Shown: positions 16,924-26,046, counted from the stretch's first letter. The stretch is DNA of 64,000 nt from Aminobacter carboxidus (GCF_014863355.1 NZ_JACZEP010000007.1:186001-250000); one strand, 5' to 3'. Notes: a model not told the origin generated them from the letters alone. A program made the numbers and translations.

Positions 16924-17409
16924 ATGAACAAGGCCGCCGCCTCATTTGCCCTCGTTGCCGTACTGGCCGCCGCGCTGATGGCGCTCAGCCTTGCTGTCGC
17001 GCGCCATGGCTATCCCTTCGGCGTCATCGGCGTGAAGCGCCTCGACGGCATCGCCAGCGCCGACACCTTCATGCCCCTGGCGGCGATCTACTTCTTCGCC
17101 GCCATGCTGATGATGATCCTGCCGCTCAAGGCGGCGAGCGTCGTCCTGCTCAATGCCGCCGATACGATCCATTGGGTCGTCATCGCCCTGTTCGCCACCA
17201 TCGTCGGCTGCTTGGCTGCCCGATGGGCTTTCGGTCAGGCAAGCGCCCCCTGGGTGCTGCTCGACTGGCGCTTCCTGTTTGTCGCCGCCATCGTCGGCTG
17301 CCACCTGGCGATGAACGAACTTCGCCGCAACGTGCTCCTGCGCAGCCTGTTCTTCGCCCTCTTCGGCCTGGCCACGCTTGCCTGCCTGTTCTGGTCGTTC
17401 CGGATCTGA
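16924..17409 (+). CDS. Multi-pass membrane protein of unknown function
   Basis: A 161-residue hydrophobic protein with about five predicted membrane helices (around residues 8-28, 48-68, 78-100, 112-126 and 136-157). No motif allows a function. The ATG at 16924 is used because the open frame before it is polar. It is divergent from the lipoprotein gene and is followed by the tRNA-Lys genes on the other strand. Confidence 0.6.
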   Translation: MNKAAASFALVAVLAAALMALSLAVARHGYPFGVIGVKRLDGIASADTFMPLAAIYFFAAMLMMILPLKAASVVLLNAADTIHWVVIALFATIVGCLAARWAFGQASAPWVLLDWRFLFVAAIVGCHLAMNELRRNVLLRSLFFALFGLATLACLFWSFRI

Positions 17410-17499
17410 GGCAGTGCAGGGCCGACCGAAAATCGGACTCCAAGCGGCTTCAACCCAGTTGAAGCAACAGTCACAGCGGTCTGAAATCTTGGCGAAGAA

Positions 17500-17575
<76 letters not shown>

Positions 17576-17784
17576 ACTCGCGACCGGTGAACCGACCGTG
17601 GCCGCATATAGCCACACCATCCGTTGCTGTCCACCCATGATCGCCAAGAAAGATGCGGCAATCGGCAGTGGTACGCGATTGCCTGTGCAAAGCCTGGCGG
17701 CGTTGTATCCGGGCAAGGAGATCGACCATCCGCCCGCGCAACGACATTCGCAGCGTTCAGTATTCGTCGGTTAGGGGAAAGAAG

Positions 17785-17860
<76 letters not shown>

Positions 17861-17962
17861 ACTCGCGACCGGTAAACCGACCGTGGCCGGCATATAGCCA
17901 AGGCATTTTCGCCTGTCCACCCCACCGGCCGCTTTTTCTTTCAGTCGGCAAAAATAGCTGGG

Positions 17963-18877
17963 TCAAACCAGCAGAACGCCCTCGGCCACCCTCACCGCGT
18001 GTCCGCCGATACGAGCCGAAGCCAGCTTGCCGCCCGAGATCTCAAGCTCAAGCCTGATCCTGGAAGGTCGGCCCATCTCGATGCCCTGTTCGATCCAGAA
18101 TCGCTGCGCCCCATCGGTCGGCCTGTCGAACTCCATGATCGCCCCCGCAAAAGCGGCTGCCGCCGAACCTGTCGCCGGATCTTCGTAGGATGGGCTGCCG
18201 GGAACGATCATCCTCGCGTGGAAAGCGTTTTCGTGCCCCACCGTCTCGCGGCAATAGACATAGGCGCTGGCAACCGCCGAATCGTTCTTGCGCGGCGAAA
18301 AGGTGAACCAGGCCTCGTTGTCGAACCGAATCCTCGCCGCAACCTTTGTGTCGGCCACCGGCACGGTGATGTAGGGCACGCCCGCAGACCACAGCGACAC
18401 ATGATGGTTTTCAAAGCCGATCTCGTGTGGCGCAAGTCCAAGGGCTGCGGCAACCGCATCGGTGCTGGCGGCCAGCGGCATCGGTTCGGGCAGTTTCGGC
18501 AGGTCGAATTCGGCAAACAGGCTGTCGCCGACTTTGTTCACGGCGCAGCGTACCAGGCCGATATTTTCTTCGAGGACAAAAATGCCGGCAAGATCATTGC
18601 CTTGTGCCATCTCGGTCAGCGCAATCGCCGTGCCGACAGTCGGGTGGCCGGCAAACGGCATCTCGTAGTCAGGCGTGAATATGCGCACCCGCGCCTTGTG
18701 CTTCGGGCTTTCCGGCGGCAGCACGAAGGAGGTCTCCGACAGGTTGAACTCCCTGGCGATGGCCTGCATCTGCGCCGTATCAAGCCCCTTGGCGTCGACG
18801 ACCACGGCGAGTGGGTTGCCAGCAAGCCTGTTTTCGGTGAAGACGTCATAGACAAAAAACTTGCGTCCGCTCGTCAT
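17963..18877 (-). CDS. PhzF family isomerase-like protein
   Basis: A 304-residue member of the PhzF/YddE family (diaminopimelate-epimerase fold). It begins FFVYDVFTENRLAGNPLAVV, with AREFNLSETSFVLPP and FTPDYEMPFAGHPTVGTA early on and DPATGSAAAAF later, all strong PhzF signatures. The conserved Glu of the N-terminal half lies in LSETSF. The ATG at 18877 follows GGAG with seven bases between. Nothing around it suggests phenazine synthesis, so the substrate is unknown. Confidence 0.88.
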   Translation of the reverse strand: MTSGRKFFVYDVFTENRLAGNPLAVVVDAKGLDTAQMQAIAREFNLSETSFVLPPESPKHKARVRIFTPDYEMPFAGHPTVGTAIALTEMAQGNDLAGIFVLEENIGLVRCAVNKVGDSLFAEFDLPKLPEPMPLAASTDAVAAALGLAPHEIGFENHHVSLWSAGVPYITVPVADTKVAARIRFDNEAWFTFSPRKNDSAVASAYVYCRETVGHENAFHARMIVPGSPSYEDPATGSAAAAFAGAIMEFDRPTDGAQRFWIEQGIEMGRPSRIRLELEISGGKLASARIGGHAVRVAEGVLLV

Positions 18878-18954
18878 GTTTGCTCCTTCTGCGCCGGCAA
18901 CATGAGCGAAATTTAATTTGAATTTCGGGACCACTCAGCCGATCTGTGATTTTA

Positions 18955-19002
18955 GAGCATGATCGTCAAACTGGCATCCCGGTTTCAGACAAGATCATGC
19001 TC
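18955..19002. repeat. Palindromic intergenic element, second example
   Basis: GAGCATGATC (18955-18964) and GATCATGCTC (18993-19002) pair, with inner near-complementary AAACTGG and CCGGTTT. The ATCATGC core also occurs after the first hairpin of the element at 11321, so both look like members of a dispersed rhizobial family. It lies between the PhzF and MacA genes, upstream of both. Confidence 0.6.
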
Positions 19003-19063
19003 GATCGAACCAGCTTAGAGCAGGCTCTAGGCGGATTTTCTGGGACCATCGAAAGGGTCTGGC

Positions 19064-20359
19064 TTGGACCAGCTGACAAATCGCCCGCAACAGGCGAGCA
19101 CGCCATCGATAGAGGCAGCCCTTGGCCTTGACGGCAACGGCCGCGCCACGCGCCGCCGTGGCTGGCGCTGGCTGCTGGTCGCGCTGGTCGCTGCGGCTGG
19201 CGCCTATGCGGGCTACTCCTGGTTCGCAACTCCTTCCGAGAAGCTGGTCTACACCACGCAAGCGGCCGAGATCGGCGACCTGACCGTCGAAGTGTCGGCG
19301 ACAGGCAATCTGCAGCCCCTCACCCAGGTCGACATTTCGAGCGAACTGTCGGGCGTCGTCCGCTCGGTCGCGGTGGTCGAGAACCAGCAGGTCAAGAAGG
19401 GCGACGTGCTCGCCTCGCTCGATACGACGCGGCTTTCGGCCCAGATCGAGCGCGCCCAGGCGTCGGCTAAGGCCGCCGCCGCCAAGGTCGAGGATACACG
19501 CACCACGCTGTCGCAGAATGCCCAGGCACTCGCCCGCGCCCAGGAGCTGGCGAAGCGCGGCATGGCCACCACCCAGGCATTCGAAGCCGCTACCGCCGAG
19601 CGCGACCGCGCCCAGAGCGCACTCGACATGGCCGAAGCCAACCTCGCCATATCTCAGGCCGACCTCAAGCTGCAGCAGGCCGACCTTGCCAAGAGCACCA
19701 TCTATGCCCCCATCGACGGCGTCGTGCTGACACGCTCGGTCAATCCGGGCCAGACGGTGGCGTCCTCCATGCAGGCACCCGTGCTCTTCGTGCTCGCCGC
19801 TGACTTGTCCCAGATGGAGCTCAAGGCGGCGGTCGACGAAGCCGACATTGGTTCGGTGGCGAGGGGCCAGAACGCCCGCTTCACGGTCGATGCCTTTCCC
19901 GACCGCAGTTTCGACGCCACCATCCGTGACATCGCCTATGCCTCGGTCACGACGGACGGGGTGGTCACCTATAATGCCTGGCTCGAAGTCGCCAATGACG
20001 AGCTGCTGCTGCGTCCGGGCATGACGGCGACGGTGTCGATCGTCACCCGCGAGGCCAAGGGCGTGCTCACCGTGCCAGCCACCGCCTTCCGCTACCGCCC
20101 AGTGCCTGTCGCCCGCAGCAGTGGTTTCAGCCTGCAGAATCTGTTCCTTGGCCGCCCCAACCGCGGCCAGACCGACCGCAGCCGCCCGGCCTCCACACCG
20201 ACTGACGGCTTGCGCACGCTCTACGTGCTCAAGAACGGCGCGCCGGTTACTGTCAGGGTCAAGACCGGCTCCACCGACGGCGACCGCACGGAGATCGTCT
20301 CCGGGCTTGCGGCAGGCGACGCGGTCGTCATTGCCGCATCCCCGGCCAAGAGCAATTGA
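19064..20359 (+). CDS. macA: MacA-like periplasmic adaptor of an ABC exporter
   Basis: Membrane-fusion protein linking an inner-membrane ABC pump to an outer-membrane channel. It has 431 residues: a short cytoplasmic N-terminus, one membrane helix (about 35-53), a biotinyl-lipoyl domain (VEVSATGNLQPLTQVDISSE), a long coiled-coil hairpin rich in Ala, Gln and Glu (about 125-205), and beta-barrel domains (STIYAPIDGVVL). A Pro/Arg/Ser-rich insert of roughly 40 residues follows FRYRPVPVA near residue 350. The start is a TTG after AAGGG; no ATG fits. It is coupled to the next gene by TTGA. Confidence 0.87.
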   Translation: MDQLTNRPQQASTPSIEAALGLDGNGRATRRRGWRWLLVALVAAAGAYAGYSWFATPSEKLVYTTQAAEIGDLTVEVSATGNLQPLTQVDISSELSGVVRSVAVVENQQVKKGDVLASLDTTRLSAQIERAQASAKAAAAKVEDTRTTLSQNAQALARAQELAKRGMATTQAFEAATAERDRAQSALDMAEANLAISQADLKLQQADLAKSTIYAPIDGVVLTRSVNPGQTVASSMQAPVLFVLAADLSQMELKAAVDEADIGSVARGQNARFTVDAFPDRSFDATIRDIAYASVTTDGVVTYNAWLEVANDELLLRPGMTATVSIVTREAKGVLTVPATAFRYRPVPVARSSGFSLQNLFLGRPNRGQTDRSRPASTPTDGLRTLYVLKNGAPVTVRVKTGSTDGDRTEIVSGLAAGDAVVIAASPAKSN

Positions 20360-20367
20360 GCGCGGTC

Positions 20368-21072
20368 ATGAGCCTCGCCCCGCTCATCGCCTTCGACAAG
20401 GTCTGGAAGACCTATGGCCATGGCGAGGCCGAGGTGCGCGCACTGGCCGGTATCGACCTTGCGATCGACGAGGGCGAATTCGTCGCCATCATGGGCCCAT
20501 CGGGCTCCGGCAAGTCGACGGCGATGAACATCGTCGGCTGCCTCGATACGCCGACTTCGGGCCACTACGGCTTCATGGGCACCGACGCCGGCCGGCTCGA
20601 CCGCAACCGGCGCGCGGTGCTGCGCAATCTCTATATCGGCTTCGTCTTCCAGGGCTACAATTTGCTGCCGCGCACCACGGCAGCGGAGAATGTCGAGCTG
20701 CCGCTGATCTATCGCGGTGTCGCAGCCCATGAGCGGCGTACGCTTGCCATGAAGGCGCTCGCCGAGGTTGGCCTCGAAGGCCGCGAGCACCATACGCCCG
20801 CCGAACTGTCCGGCGGCCAGCAGCAGCGCGTGGCGATTGCGCGCGCCATCGTCACCCGTCCCACCCTTCTTGTCGCCGACGAGCCGACCGGCAATCTCGA
20901 CACCGCCCGCAGCCACGAGATCATGCAATTGCTGACCAGCCTCAATCAGGATGCGGGTCTCACCATCGTCATGGTCACCCACGAAGCCGACATCGCCGCC
21001 TATGCCGGCCGCACCATCGCCTTTCGCGACGGGCACATCGCTTCCGACACCAAGAAACTGGAGGCGGCATAG
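20368..21072 (+). CDS. macB: MacB-type ABC exporter ATP-binding protein
   Basis: ATPase of a MacAB-like exporter, 234 residues. Walker [11 protein letters not shown]-loop in [18 protein letters not shown], signature [14 protein letters not shown], Walker [13 protein letters not shown] and the switch His VTHEAD are all present. It matches the LolD/MacB ATPase family. In E. coli MacB this domain is fused to the permease; here the two are separate genes two bases apart. The ATG at 20368 is preferred to a TTG at 20356 that overlaps the macA stop. The exported substrate is unknown. Confidence 0.9.
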   Translation: MSLAPLIAFDKVWKTYGHGEAEVRALAGIDLAIDEGEFVAIMGPSGSGKSTAMNIVGCLDTPTSGHYGFMGTDAGRLDRNRRAVLRNLYIGFVFQGYNLLPRTTAAENVELPLIYRGVAAHERRTLAMKALAEVGLEGREHHTPAELSGGQQQRVAIARAIVTRPTLLVADEPTGNLDTARSHEIMQLLTSLNQDAGLTIVMVTHEADIAAYAGRTIAFRDGHIASDTKKLEAA

Positions 21073-21074
21073 CG

Positions 21075-22286
21075 ATGATCTGGGAAACCGTCCGCCTCGC
21101 GCTTCGTTCCGTTCGCCGCAATGCGCTGCGTTCGTTCCTGACGTTGCTCGGCATCGTCATCGGCGTTGCCGCCGTCATTGCCATGCTGACGATCGGCAGC
21201 GGCACCACCGAGAAGGTCAAGGCCGACATCTCGCAGCTCGGCAGCAATCTGTTGATCGTCCGCGCCGGCCGCCCCGCCGCGCCCGGCTCAGGGCCACAGC
21301 AGACGATCCGGCAGCTTGGCGAAAAGGAAGTCGCCGCCCTGACAGCACATCTCGAAGGCGTGCGCGCCGTCTCCCCTGCCTCGCAGAAACAGGTTCGTGT
21401 CGTCTTCGGTACCGAAAGCCTGACCTCGTCGATCACCGGCACCGACAACGCCTATCTCGACGCCCGCGACTGGAAGCTCGCCTCGGGCCGGCCGTTCAGC
21501 GAGTCCGAGGTGCGCGGCGGCATCAATGTCTGCCTGATCGGCGAAACGGTGCGCCAGCAGTTCTTCGGCTCGGGCGATCCCGACGGAGCTGCCGTCCGCA
21601 TCGGCCGCGTCAGCTGCAAGGTCGTCGGCTTGCTGGAGGCCAAGGGTTACTCCGGCTTCGGCCAGGACCAGGACAATGTCGTCTTGATGCCGCTTTCGGC
21701 CTTCCAGCGGCGTATCGCCGGCAGCCGCGACATCGAAACGATCTATGTCGCCGCCGACGATGCCACGCCCACCCAGGTCGTCCAGACACGTATCGAAGAC
21801 ATCATGCGCGACACACGCAGAGTGACCGCCGACCGCGAGGACGATTTTTCGGTCCGCGACATGACCCAGATCGCCGACGCGATGGCCAGCGCCACGGCCA
21901 CGATGACCGGCATGCTGGGTGCGGTCGCTGGCGTCAGCCTGCTCGTCGGCGGCATCGGCATCATGAACATCATGCTGGTCTCGGTCACCGAGCGCACGCG
22001 CGAGATCGGCATCCGCCTTGCCATCGGCGCGCATGAGAAGCACATCCTCATCCAGTTCCTGGTCGAGGCAACGGTGCTGTCGCTGCTTGGCGGGCTGATC
22101 GGCATCGCCATCGGCCTTGCGCTCGCCGGTGCCGCCTCGCTGGCGCTGTCGATCCCGTTTGCGCCAAGCCTCGCGGTGGTGCTGCTTGCCGTCGGCTTCT
22201 CGGCGCTGATCGGCATGGTGTTCGGCTTCTTCCCGGCCCTGCGCGGGGCGCGCCTCGACCCGATCGAGGCGCTCAGGCACGAATAA
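21075..22286 (+). CDS. MacB/FtsX-type ABC exporter permease
   Basis: Inner-membrane permease of the same exporter, 403 residues. It has an N-terminal helix (LTLLGIVIGVAAVIAMLTIG), a large periplasmic domain with the MacB_PCD fold from about residue 45 to 260, and three C-terminal helices with the FtsX signature GGIGIMNIMLVSVTERTREIGI. It ends FFPALRGARLDPIEALRHE, the classic family C-terminus. It converges on the cupin gene with six bases between the stops. Confidence 0.92.
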   Translation: MIWETVRLALRSVRRNALRSFLTLLGIVIGVAAVIAMLTIGSGTTEKVKADISQLGSNLLIVRAGRPAAPGSGPQQTIRQLGEKEVAALTAHLEGVRAVSPASQKQVRVVFGTESLTSSITGTDNAYLDARDWKLASGRPFSESEVRGGINVCLIGETVRQQFFGSGDPDGAAVRIGRVSCKVVGLLEAKGYSGFGQDQDNVVLMPLSAFQRRIAGSRDIETIYVAADDATPTQVVQTRIEDIMRDTRRVTADREDDFSVRDMTQIADAMASATATMTGMLGAVAGVSLLVGGIGIMNIMLVSVTERTREIGIRLAIGAHEKHILIQFLVEATVLSLLGGLIGIAIGLALAGAASLALSIPFAPSLAVVLLAVGFSALIGMVFGFFPALRGARLDPIEALRHE

Positions 22287-22292
22287 CCGAAG

Positions 22293-22742
22293 CTACTTCT
22301 TCAGCAGCGTGTTTGCCGTGCCTTCCTCGACCTGATCGATAACCAGCAGCTTGACCGGCTCGGCACCGACATTTGCTCCCTGATGCCACGCGCCGATCAT
22401 CTCGACGATGAAATCGCCCTTGTTGTAGCTGGTGCTCTTGCCGGTCTCGGCGTTGGTCACCTGCAACTGGCCCTCGAGCACATAGGCGTAGCGCGCCAAC
22501 GGGTGCATGTGCACCGGCAGAGACGCCCCAGGTGGAATCTCGAATGACGACACCAGCACCTGCACGTTGTTCTGCGGCAAGACGATCGGCTGCCCGTTCG
22601 CCGTCACCGTCGTCGACGCCAGCGGCGTCACGACAACCTTGGCGGCAGGCGTGCTGTCGAGCGCGCCGGCAGCGCTGCTCTGGAACAGAGCCAGCGCGAC
22701 CGCGCCGGATAAAATGCGTGCACGCGAACGAAAGCTGGCCAT
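22293..22742 (-). CDS. Secreted cupin-domain protein
   Basis: A 149-residue small beta-barrel protein with an N-terminal signal peptide (LSGAVALALFQSSAAGA). The cupin motif shows IPPGASLPVHMHPLARYAYVLEG, with two His as likely metal ligands, and a later GDFIVEMIGAWHQG with a third. The ATG at 22742 has GGGGG before it. Cupins of this type often bind metal or small ligands; no reaction can be assigned. It converges with the exporter permease gene and lies 107 bases downstream of the Nudix gene on the same strand. Confidence 0.75.
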   Translation of the reverse strand: MASFRSRARILSGAVALALFQSSAAGALDSTPAAKVVVTPLASTTVTANGQPIVLPQNNVQVLVSSFEIPPGASLPVHMHPLARYAYVLEGQLQVTNAETGKSTSYNKGDFIVEMIGAWHQGANVGAEPVKLLVIDQVEEGTANTLLKK

Positions 22743-22849
22743 CGAATCCCCCAGAGATGTGCCGCAAGATACTGCGCCAACTTGTGACCTAGCGTCATGC
22801 AGCTGGCAAGGGCATCGACTGGGCGTTTGGACAGCGAGGGCCGGAGACT

Positions 22850-23563
22850 TCAGCTGCCTGAAAAATGCCATTCCGCCAGCGGGCGCATATGCGGCATCAG
22901 GTTGTCAGGCAGATCGTACAGGCCGCGGATGATGACAGGCCCTTCGATCTCAGGCTCCGGTTCGGCCGCCACGAAGCGCTCGATGCGTGCCGCCACCTCG
23001 TCGGCTGTCTCGGCCAGATGGTAGCAGCGCACGATCGCCGTGCCGGTTTCGCCCGACAGCGCATAGCAGCGTTCTTCGCGGCGCGCCTCGCCAAGTTCGA
23101 GCCCGGTCTCCTCGCGCACCTCGCGCGCCATGTTGTAGTCGAGGTCGACGAGGCCATCGCGAAAGTCCTCCGGCTCGAACGAGCCGGCGGCGAAATAGAC
23201 CTTGCCGGCATTGACCGTATGCGCGCCCATACGGATCGCCACCAAGGCATTGTCGCTGGAGATCAGCATGGCATGGGCGAAAGAATGTTCGGCGCTGGTG
23301 ATGGGCTTGAGCTTGCGCCACAGCATGAAGGTCGAGAAGCGCACGGCATGGCAGCGACCCGTCAGGCGGTTCTCGGCATAGGCAAGCTCCGACAGCAGCA
23401 CCACCTTGCCGTCGAACATGGCCGGCTTCAGCGCCTTTTCAGCGTCCCAGTTGGCCGCGATCGCCTCGGCATTGTCACGCTCGAACGGATGCGGGGCGGG
23501 ATCGAGGCGCACGTCGACGACGTCGACCGGCAGGATCTGGTTGCGCGGAATGTCGAATGCCAA
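22850..23563 (-). CDS. Nudix hydrolase
   Basis: A 237-residue protein with a Nudix box near residues 123-148: GSFEPEDF, then NMAREVREETGLEL, matching the REUXEEXGU core with its metal-binding Glu residues. Nudix enzymes cleave nucleoside diphosphates linked to another group; the substrate here is unknown. A longer N-terminal part (first 90 residues) precedes the box, as in some ADP-sugar or NADH-type members. The stop of the EEP nuclease gene lies nine bases upstream, so the two are probably one transcript. Confidence 0.82.
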   Translation of the reverse strand: MAFDIPRNQILPVDVVDVRLDPAPHPFERDNAEAIAANWDAEKALKPAMFDGKVVLLSELAYAENRLTGRCHAVRFSTFMLWRKLKPITSAEHSFAHAMLISSDNALVAIRMGAHTVNAGKVYFAAGSFEPEDFRDGLVDLDYNMAREVREETGLELGEARREERCYALSGETGTAIVRCYHLAETADEVAARIERFVAAEPEPEIEGPVIIRGLYDLPDNLMPHMRPLAEWHFSGS

Positions 23564-23572
23564 TGAAATCTC

Positions 23573-24685
23573 TCAGGTAACGCTTAGGGTCACCGCCACC
23601 GGGCAGTGGTCGGATGCCTTGGGCCGGTCCCAGCCGGCGCGCGGATAACGGTCCACCTCTTGGCCGGGCGGGAAGATGGTGCGCCAGGGCTGGCCACGGC
23701 GCACGATATCGGGCACCGCCTGCTCGTTTGTCCGCGCCAGTGCCGGCGACAGCAGGATGTAGTCGAGCTGGCACAGATGCCGCTCCAGCGGCCCGCGCGT
23801 GTGGTAAAGCGTCCAGCGGTCCATCTCGGGCCGCCGTTCGACGACATTTTCGGCAAAGCCGTCGGCGAGGAACACGTCGAGGCAGGAGGCAGTCTCCTTG
23901 ACCGGGGTGAAGCTGTGTCCCTGGTAGGCATCGCCTGAAATCACCAGCCGCTCGCGGTAGTCATTCATGTCGCCGCAGATCACCCAGCGCTTCTCGCCGG
24001 TATGGTCCTTGCCGAAGCGGTCCTCGATGATGCGCCTGACAGCCTTGGCCTCGGCGACACGGACCGGCATCGTCGCATCGCGGCCATTCAACCCGTTGCG
24101 CGGCGAGCCCATCGACTTGAAGTGGACCGAATAGATGGTCAGCGGCTTGCCGCCGATCTTGACGTCGATCTCCAGGCAATCGCGGCGGAAGATGCGCTCG
24201 AACGGCTCCTGGCCAAGCCCCGCAAGCTCGGGCGTGTGCAGCCCGAACTCCTCGAAGGTGACATGGGCATGGCTGGTCATGCGCACGAACTCGATCGGTT
24301 CGCCATGCGAAGTTTCCGCCCGCATCATGACCGCGACGTCGATGCCGCGCGAATCATTGCCCGAGGTTGTGTATTTGTGCTGGTAGCCCTGCCCCACCAT
24401 CTTGAACAGATAGCCGTATTCGAACGCCTTCAGCGCCTCGATATTGTCGACTTCCTGCAGGCAGATGATGTCGGCGCGGGTCTCGGCGATCGCCAGTGCT
24501 GTCAGCTGGCGCATGTCGTCGGCATGCGCGATGGCGCGCGCCTGCTCAAGCAACCGGTATTCGGCCTCACTGTGGATCTCGAACAGCGCAAGCGTTCGAT
24601 CCTCGTTGAGCTGGTTGCGATAGCCGGAATAATCGAACCTGTTCATCAGGTTCTCGACATTGAAGGTGGCAAGGCGCAGCGACAT
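23573..24685 (-). CDS. Endonuclease/exonuclease/phosphatase family protein
   Basis: A 370-residue EEP-fold hydrolase. It begins MSLRLATFNVENLMNRFDY (conserved metal-site Asn), and has CLQEVDN (Glu), GDMNDYRERL (Asp/Asn) and near the end DRPKASDHCPV (Asp-His), in the right order for the four-motif active site. The start at 24685 is set by the onset of similarity; an upstream ATG at 24721 is less likely. The substrate (nucleic acid, inositol phosphate or lipid) cannot be told. It is divergent from the BA14K gene. Confidence 0.85.
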   Translation of the reverse strand: MSLRLATFNVENLMNRFDYSGYRNQLNEDRTLALFEIHSEAEYRLLEQARAIAHADDMRQLTALAIAETRADIICLQEVDNIEALKAFEYGYLFKMVGQGYQHKYTTSGNDSRGIDVAVMMRAETSHGEPIEFVRMTSHAHVTFEEFGLHTPELAGLGQEPFERIFRRDCLEIDVKIGGKPLTIYSVHFKSMGSPRNGLNGRDATMPVRVAEAKAVRRIIEDRFGKDHTGEKRWVICGDMNDYRERLVISGDAYQGHSFTPVKETASCLDVFLADGFAENVVERRPEMDRWTLYHTRGPLERHLCQLDYILLSPALARTNEQAVPDIVRRGQPWRTIFPPGQEVDRYPRAGWDRPKASDHCPVAVTLSVT

Positions 24686-24743
24686 GCCGCGAGCATTGCC
24701 TTCATGTCGGGTCAAACACAAGAGCCCAGATACAACTCCGCGG

Positions 24744-24769
24744 GGAACCGCGTGCGTTCATTTTCCGTT
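24744..24769 (+). promoter_or_regulatory. Candidate EcfG (general stress) promoter
   Basis: GGAAC (24744-24748), 17-base spacer, CGTT (24766-24769) fits the alphaproteobacterial EcfG consensus GGAAC-N16/17-CGTT. It lies 84 bases before the BA14K ATG. EcfG-controlled small envelope proteins are common in Rhizobiales; the site itself is seen, its use is inferred. Confidence 0.6.
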
Positions 24770-24852
24770 CAGGCTGAAAGGCGGAATATGCCTCATCTCC
24801 ATCGAAATTTGGGGGCATGGAGCCTTTGGGATTCGGACATCAGGAGACGATC

Positions 24853-25371
24853 ATGAACCTCTCATCCCTTGCACGTTCCGGGCTCGTCGCGCTCGGTCTT
24901 GTCACCGGCCTGCCGCTGGCTGCCTCAGCTTCGCCAGCCGGCATCGGCCAGATGCCGTCGATTGCTCCGCAGGCGACGCAGAACATCATCCTTGCTCAGA
25001 GCCATTTCTGTCCACCAGGAAGCGGATGCTTTGGCCGGCGCGATGGCCGGCGAGATGGCTGGCGCGGTGACGGCTGGCGTCGCGAAAACTGGCGCGGCGA
25101 GCGCTGGCGTGACGACTGGCGCTGGCGCCATCGCCCGCACCGCCGCCATTTCAGGAGCGGCATCTATCTGAACTTCGGCATTCCGGCCTACCGCTACGAC
25201 GAGCCGCGCTACTACCAGCCACGCTATGTCCAGCCGCGCCGCGCCTATCGCGGCGGCGGGTCGGCGCACGTCCAGTGGTGCTACGACCGCTACCGCTCCT
25301 ACCGGGCCCGGGACAACACCTTCCAGCCCTACAACGGCCCGCGCCGTCAGTGCTGGTCGCCCTACAGTTGA
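24853..25371 (+). CDS. BA14K family protein, secreted
   Basis: A 172-residue exported protein: signal peptide (GLVALGLVTGLPLAASA), an Arg/Trp/Asp-rich low-complexity middle (repeats of RDGWRGDGW type, about residues 60-100), and a C-terminal BA14K domain with VQWCYDRYRSYRARDNTF and RRQCWSPYS. The family is known from Brucella as an immunoreactive, lectin-like 14-kDa protein. GGAG stands before the ATG at 24853. It has a candidate EcfG promoter upstream and an intrinsic terminator downstream, so it is a single-gene unit. Confidence 0.82.
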   Translation: MNLSSLARSGLVALGLVTGLPLAASASPAGIGQMPSIAPQATQNIILAQSHFCPPGSGCFGRRDGRRDGWRGDGWRRENWRGERWRDDWRWRHRPHRRHFRSGIYLNFGIPAYRYDEPRYYQPRYVQPRRAYRGGGSAHVQWCYDRYRSYRARDNTFQPYNGPRRQCWSPYS

Positions 25372-25392
25372 GACGGACCGAGATGAAGCGAG

Positions 25393-25420
25393 CGGCGCCA
25401 CGCAAGTGGCGCCGTTTTTC
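25393..25420 (+). terminator. Rho-independent terminator of the BA14K gene
   Basis: CGGCGCCAC (25393-25401), loop GCAA, GTGGCGCCG (25406-25414), then TTTTTC. A classical stem, tetraloop and T run 21 bases after the stop. Confidence 0.9.
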
Positions 25421-25535
25421 TATCAAATGTGATGAACAGCTAAACAACGGCTTTCCGCCGCAACAAGCTGTTGTTTACACATGATGTGTAGAACAAAGAA
25501 TACCGGGAGGATTTTCTATTCTGGGTTGAGAATGC

Positions 25536-25841
25536 ATGACGATCGACAACGCCGAGATCGCCGAAAACGAACTGCGCCGCGAGCGCCGCAACCGCGTCCT
25601 CAAGGGCGCGGCGATCCTGACTGGGATCACCAACTCGGAGATCCGCTGCACCATCCGCAACATGCATCTGAACGGCGCTGAGATCAAAATCCCGCTCGAA
25701 AGCCGCGTTCCCGACCAGTTCTTGCTCTATGTGCCCGTCGACGGCATCGCCTATCGCTGCATCGTGCGCTGGCGCAAGACCGACCGCATCGGCGTCCAGT
25801 TCGAAGGCACCGAGCCCAAGCCACACTGGCATTACGGCTGA
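25536..25841 (+). CDS. PilZ domain protein
   Basis: A 101-residue single-domain PilZ-like protein. RRERRNRVLKGAAIL gives the N-terminal basic RxxxR-type segment and TIRNMHLNGAEIKIP the second motif, where the usual D/NxSxxG reads NMHLNGA; the Ser is replaced, so c-di-GMP binding is uncertain. The end VRWRKTDRIGVQFEG is typical of the fold. It is a lone gene with a terminator after it. Confidence 0.8.
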   Translation: MTIDNAEIAENELRRERRNRVLKGAAILTGITNSEIRCTIRNMHLNGAEIKIPLESRVPDQFLLYVPVDGIAYRCIVRWRKTDRIGVQFEGTEPKPHWHYG

Positions 25842-25857
25842 CCCCCTGCATGAAAAA

Positions 25858-25884
25858 GCCGACGGATCGCTCCGCCGGCCTTTT
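25858..25884 (+). terminator. Terminator after the PilZ gene
   Basis: GCCGACGG and CCGCCGGC pair with one mismatch around ATCGCT, followed by CTTTTGG. It lies 16 bases after the PilZ stop. Confidence 0.65.
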
Positions 25885-25904
25885 GGTCTGGCGTCGAGCG
25901 CCCT

Positions 25905-26046
25905 AGAAGTCCGGGGCAATTCGCCCTGCCGCGCTGGATGGCGTGGCCTTCGAGAACCGGAGCGGAGCGGACATCAAGTCCGTGAGCACCGGAAGCGGAG
26001 GAGGCTGCGGCAGGCAGCCGGCAGGGTAGAATTGGGACGGACTTCT
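25905..26046. repeat. 142-base element with imperfect 27-base inverted ends
   Basis: The left arm at 25905-25931 (AGAAGTCCG...CCCTGCCG) and the right arm at 26019-26046 (CGGCAGGG...CGGACTTCT) are inverted copies with a few changes. Near the centre CGGA-CATCAAG-TCCG forms a short stem. No transposase frame is present. The right arm ends at the duplicated ilvC stop codon. It may be a small non-autonomous mobile palindrome or a terminator-like repeat. It makes up about half of the 303-base non-coding stretch between the PilZ and ilvC genes. Confidence 0.55.
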
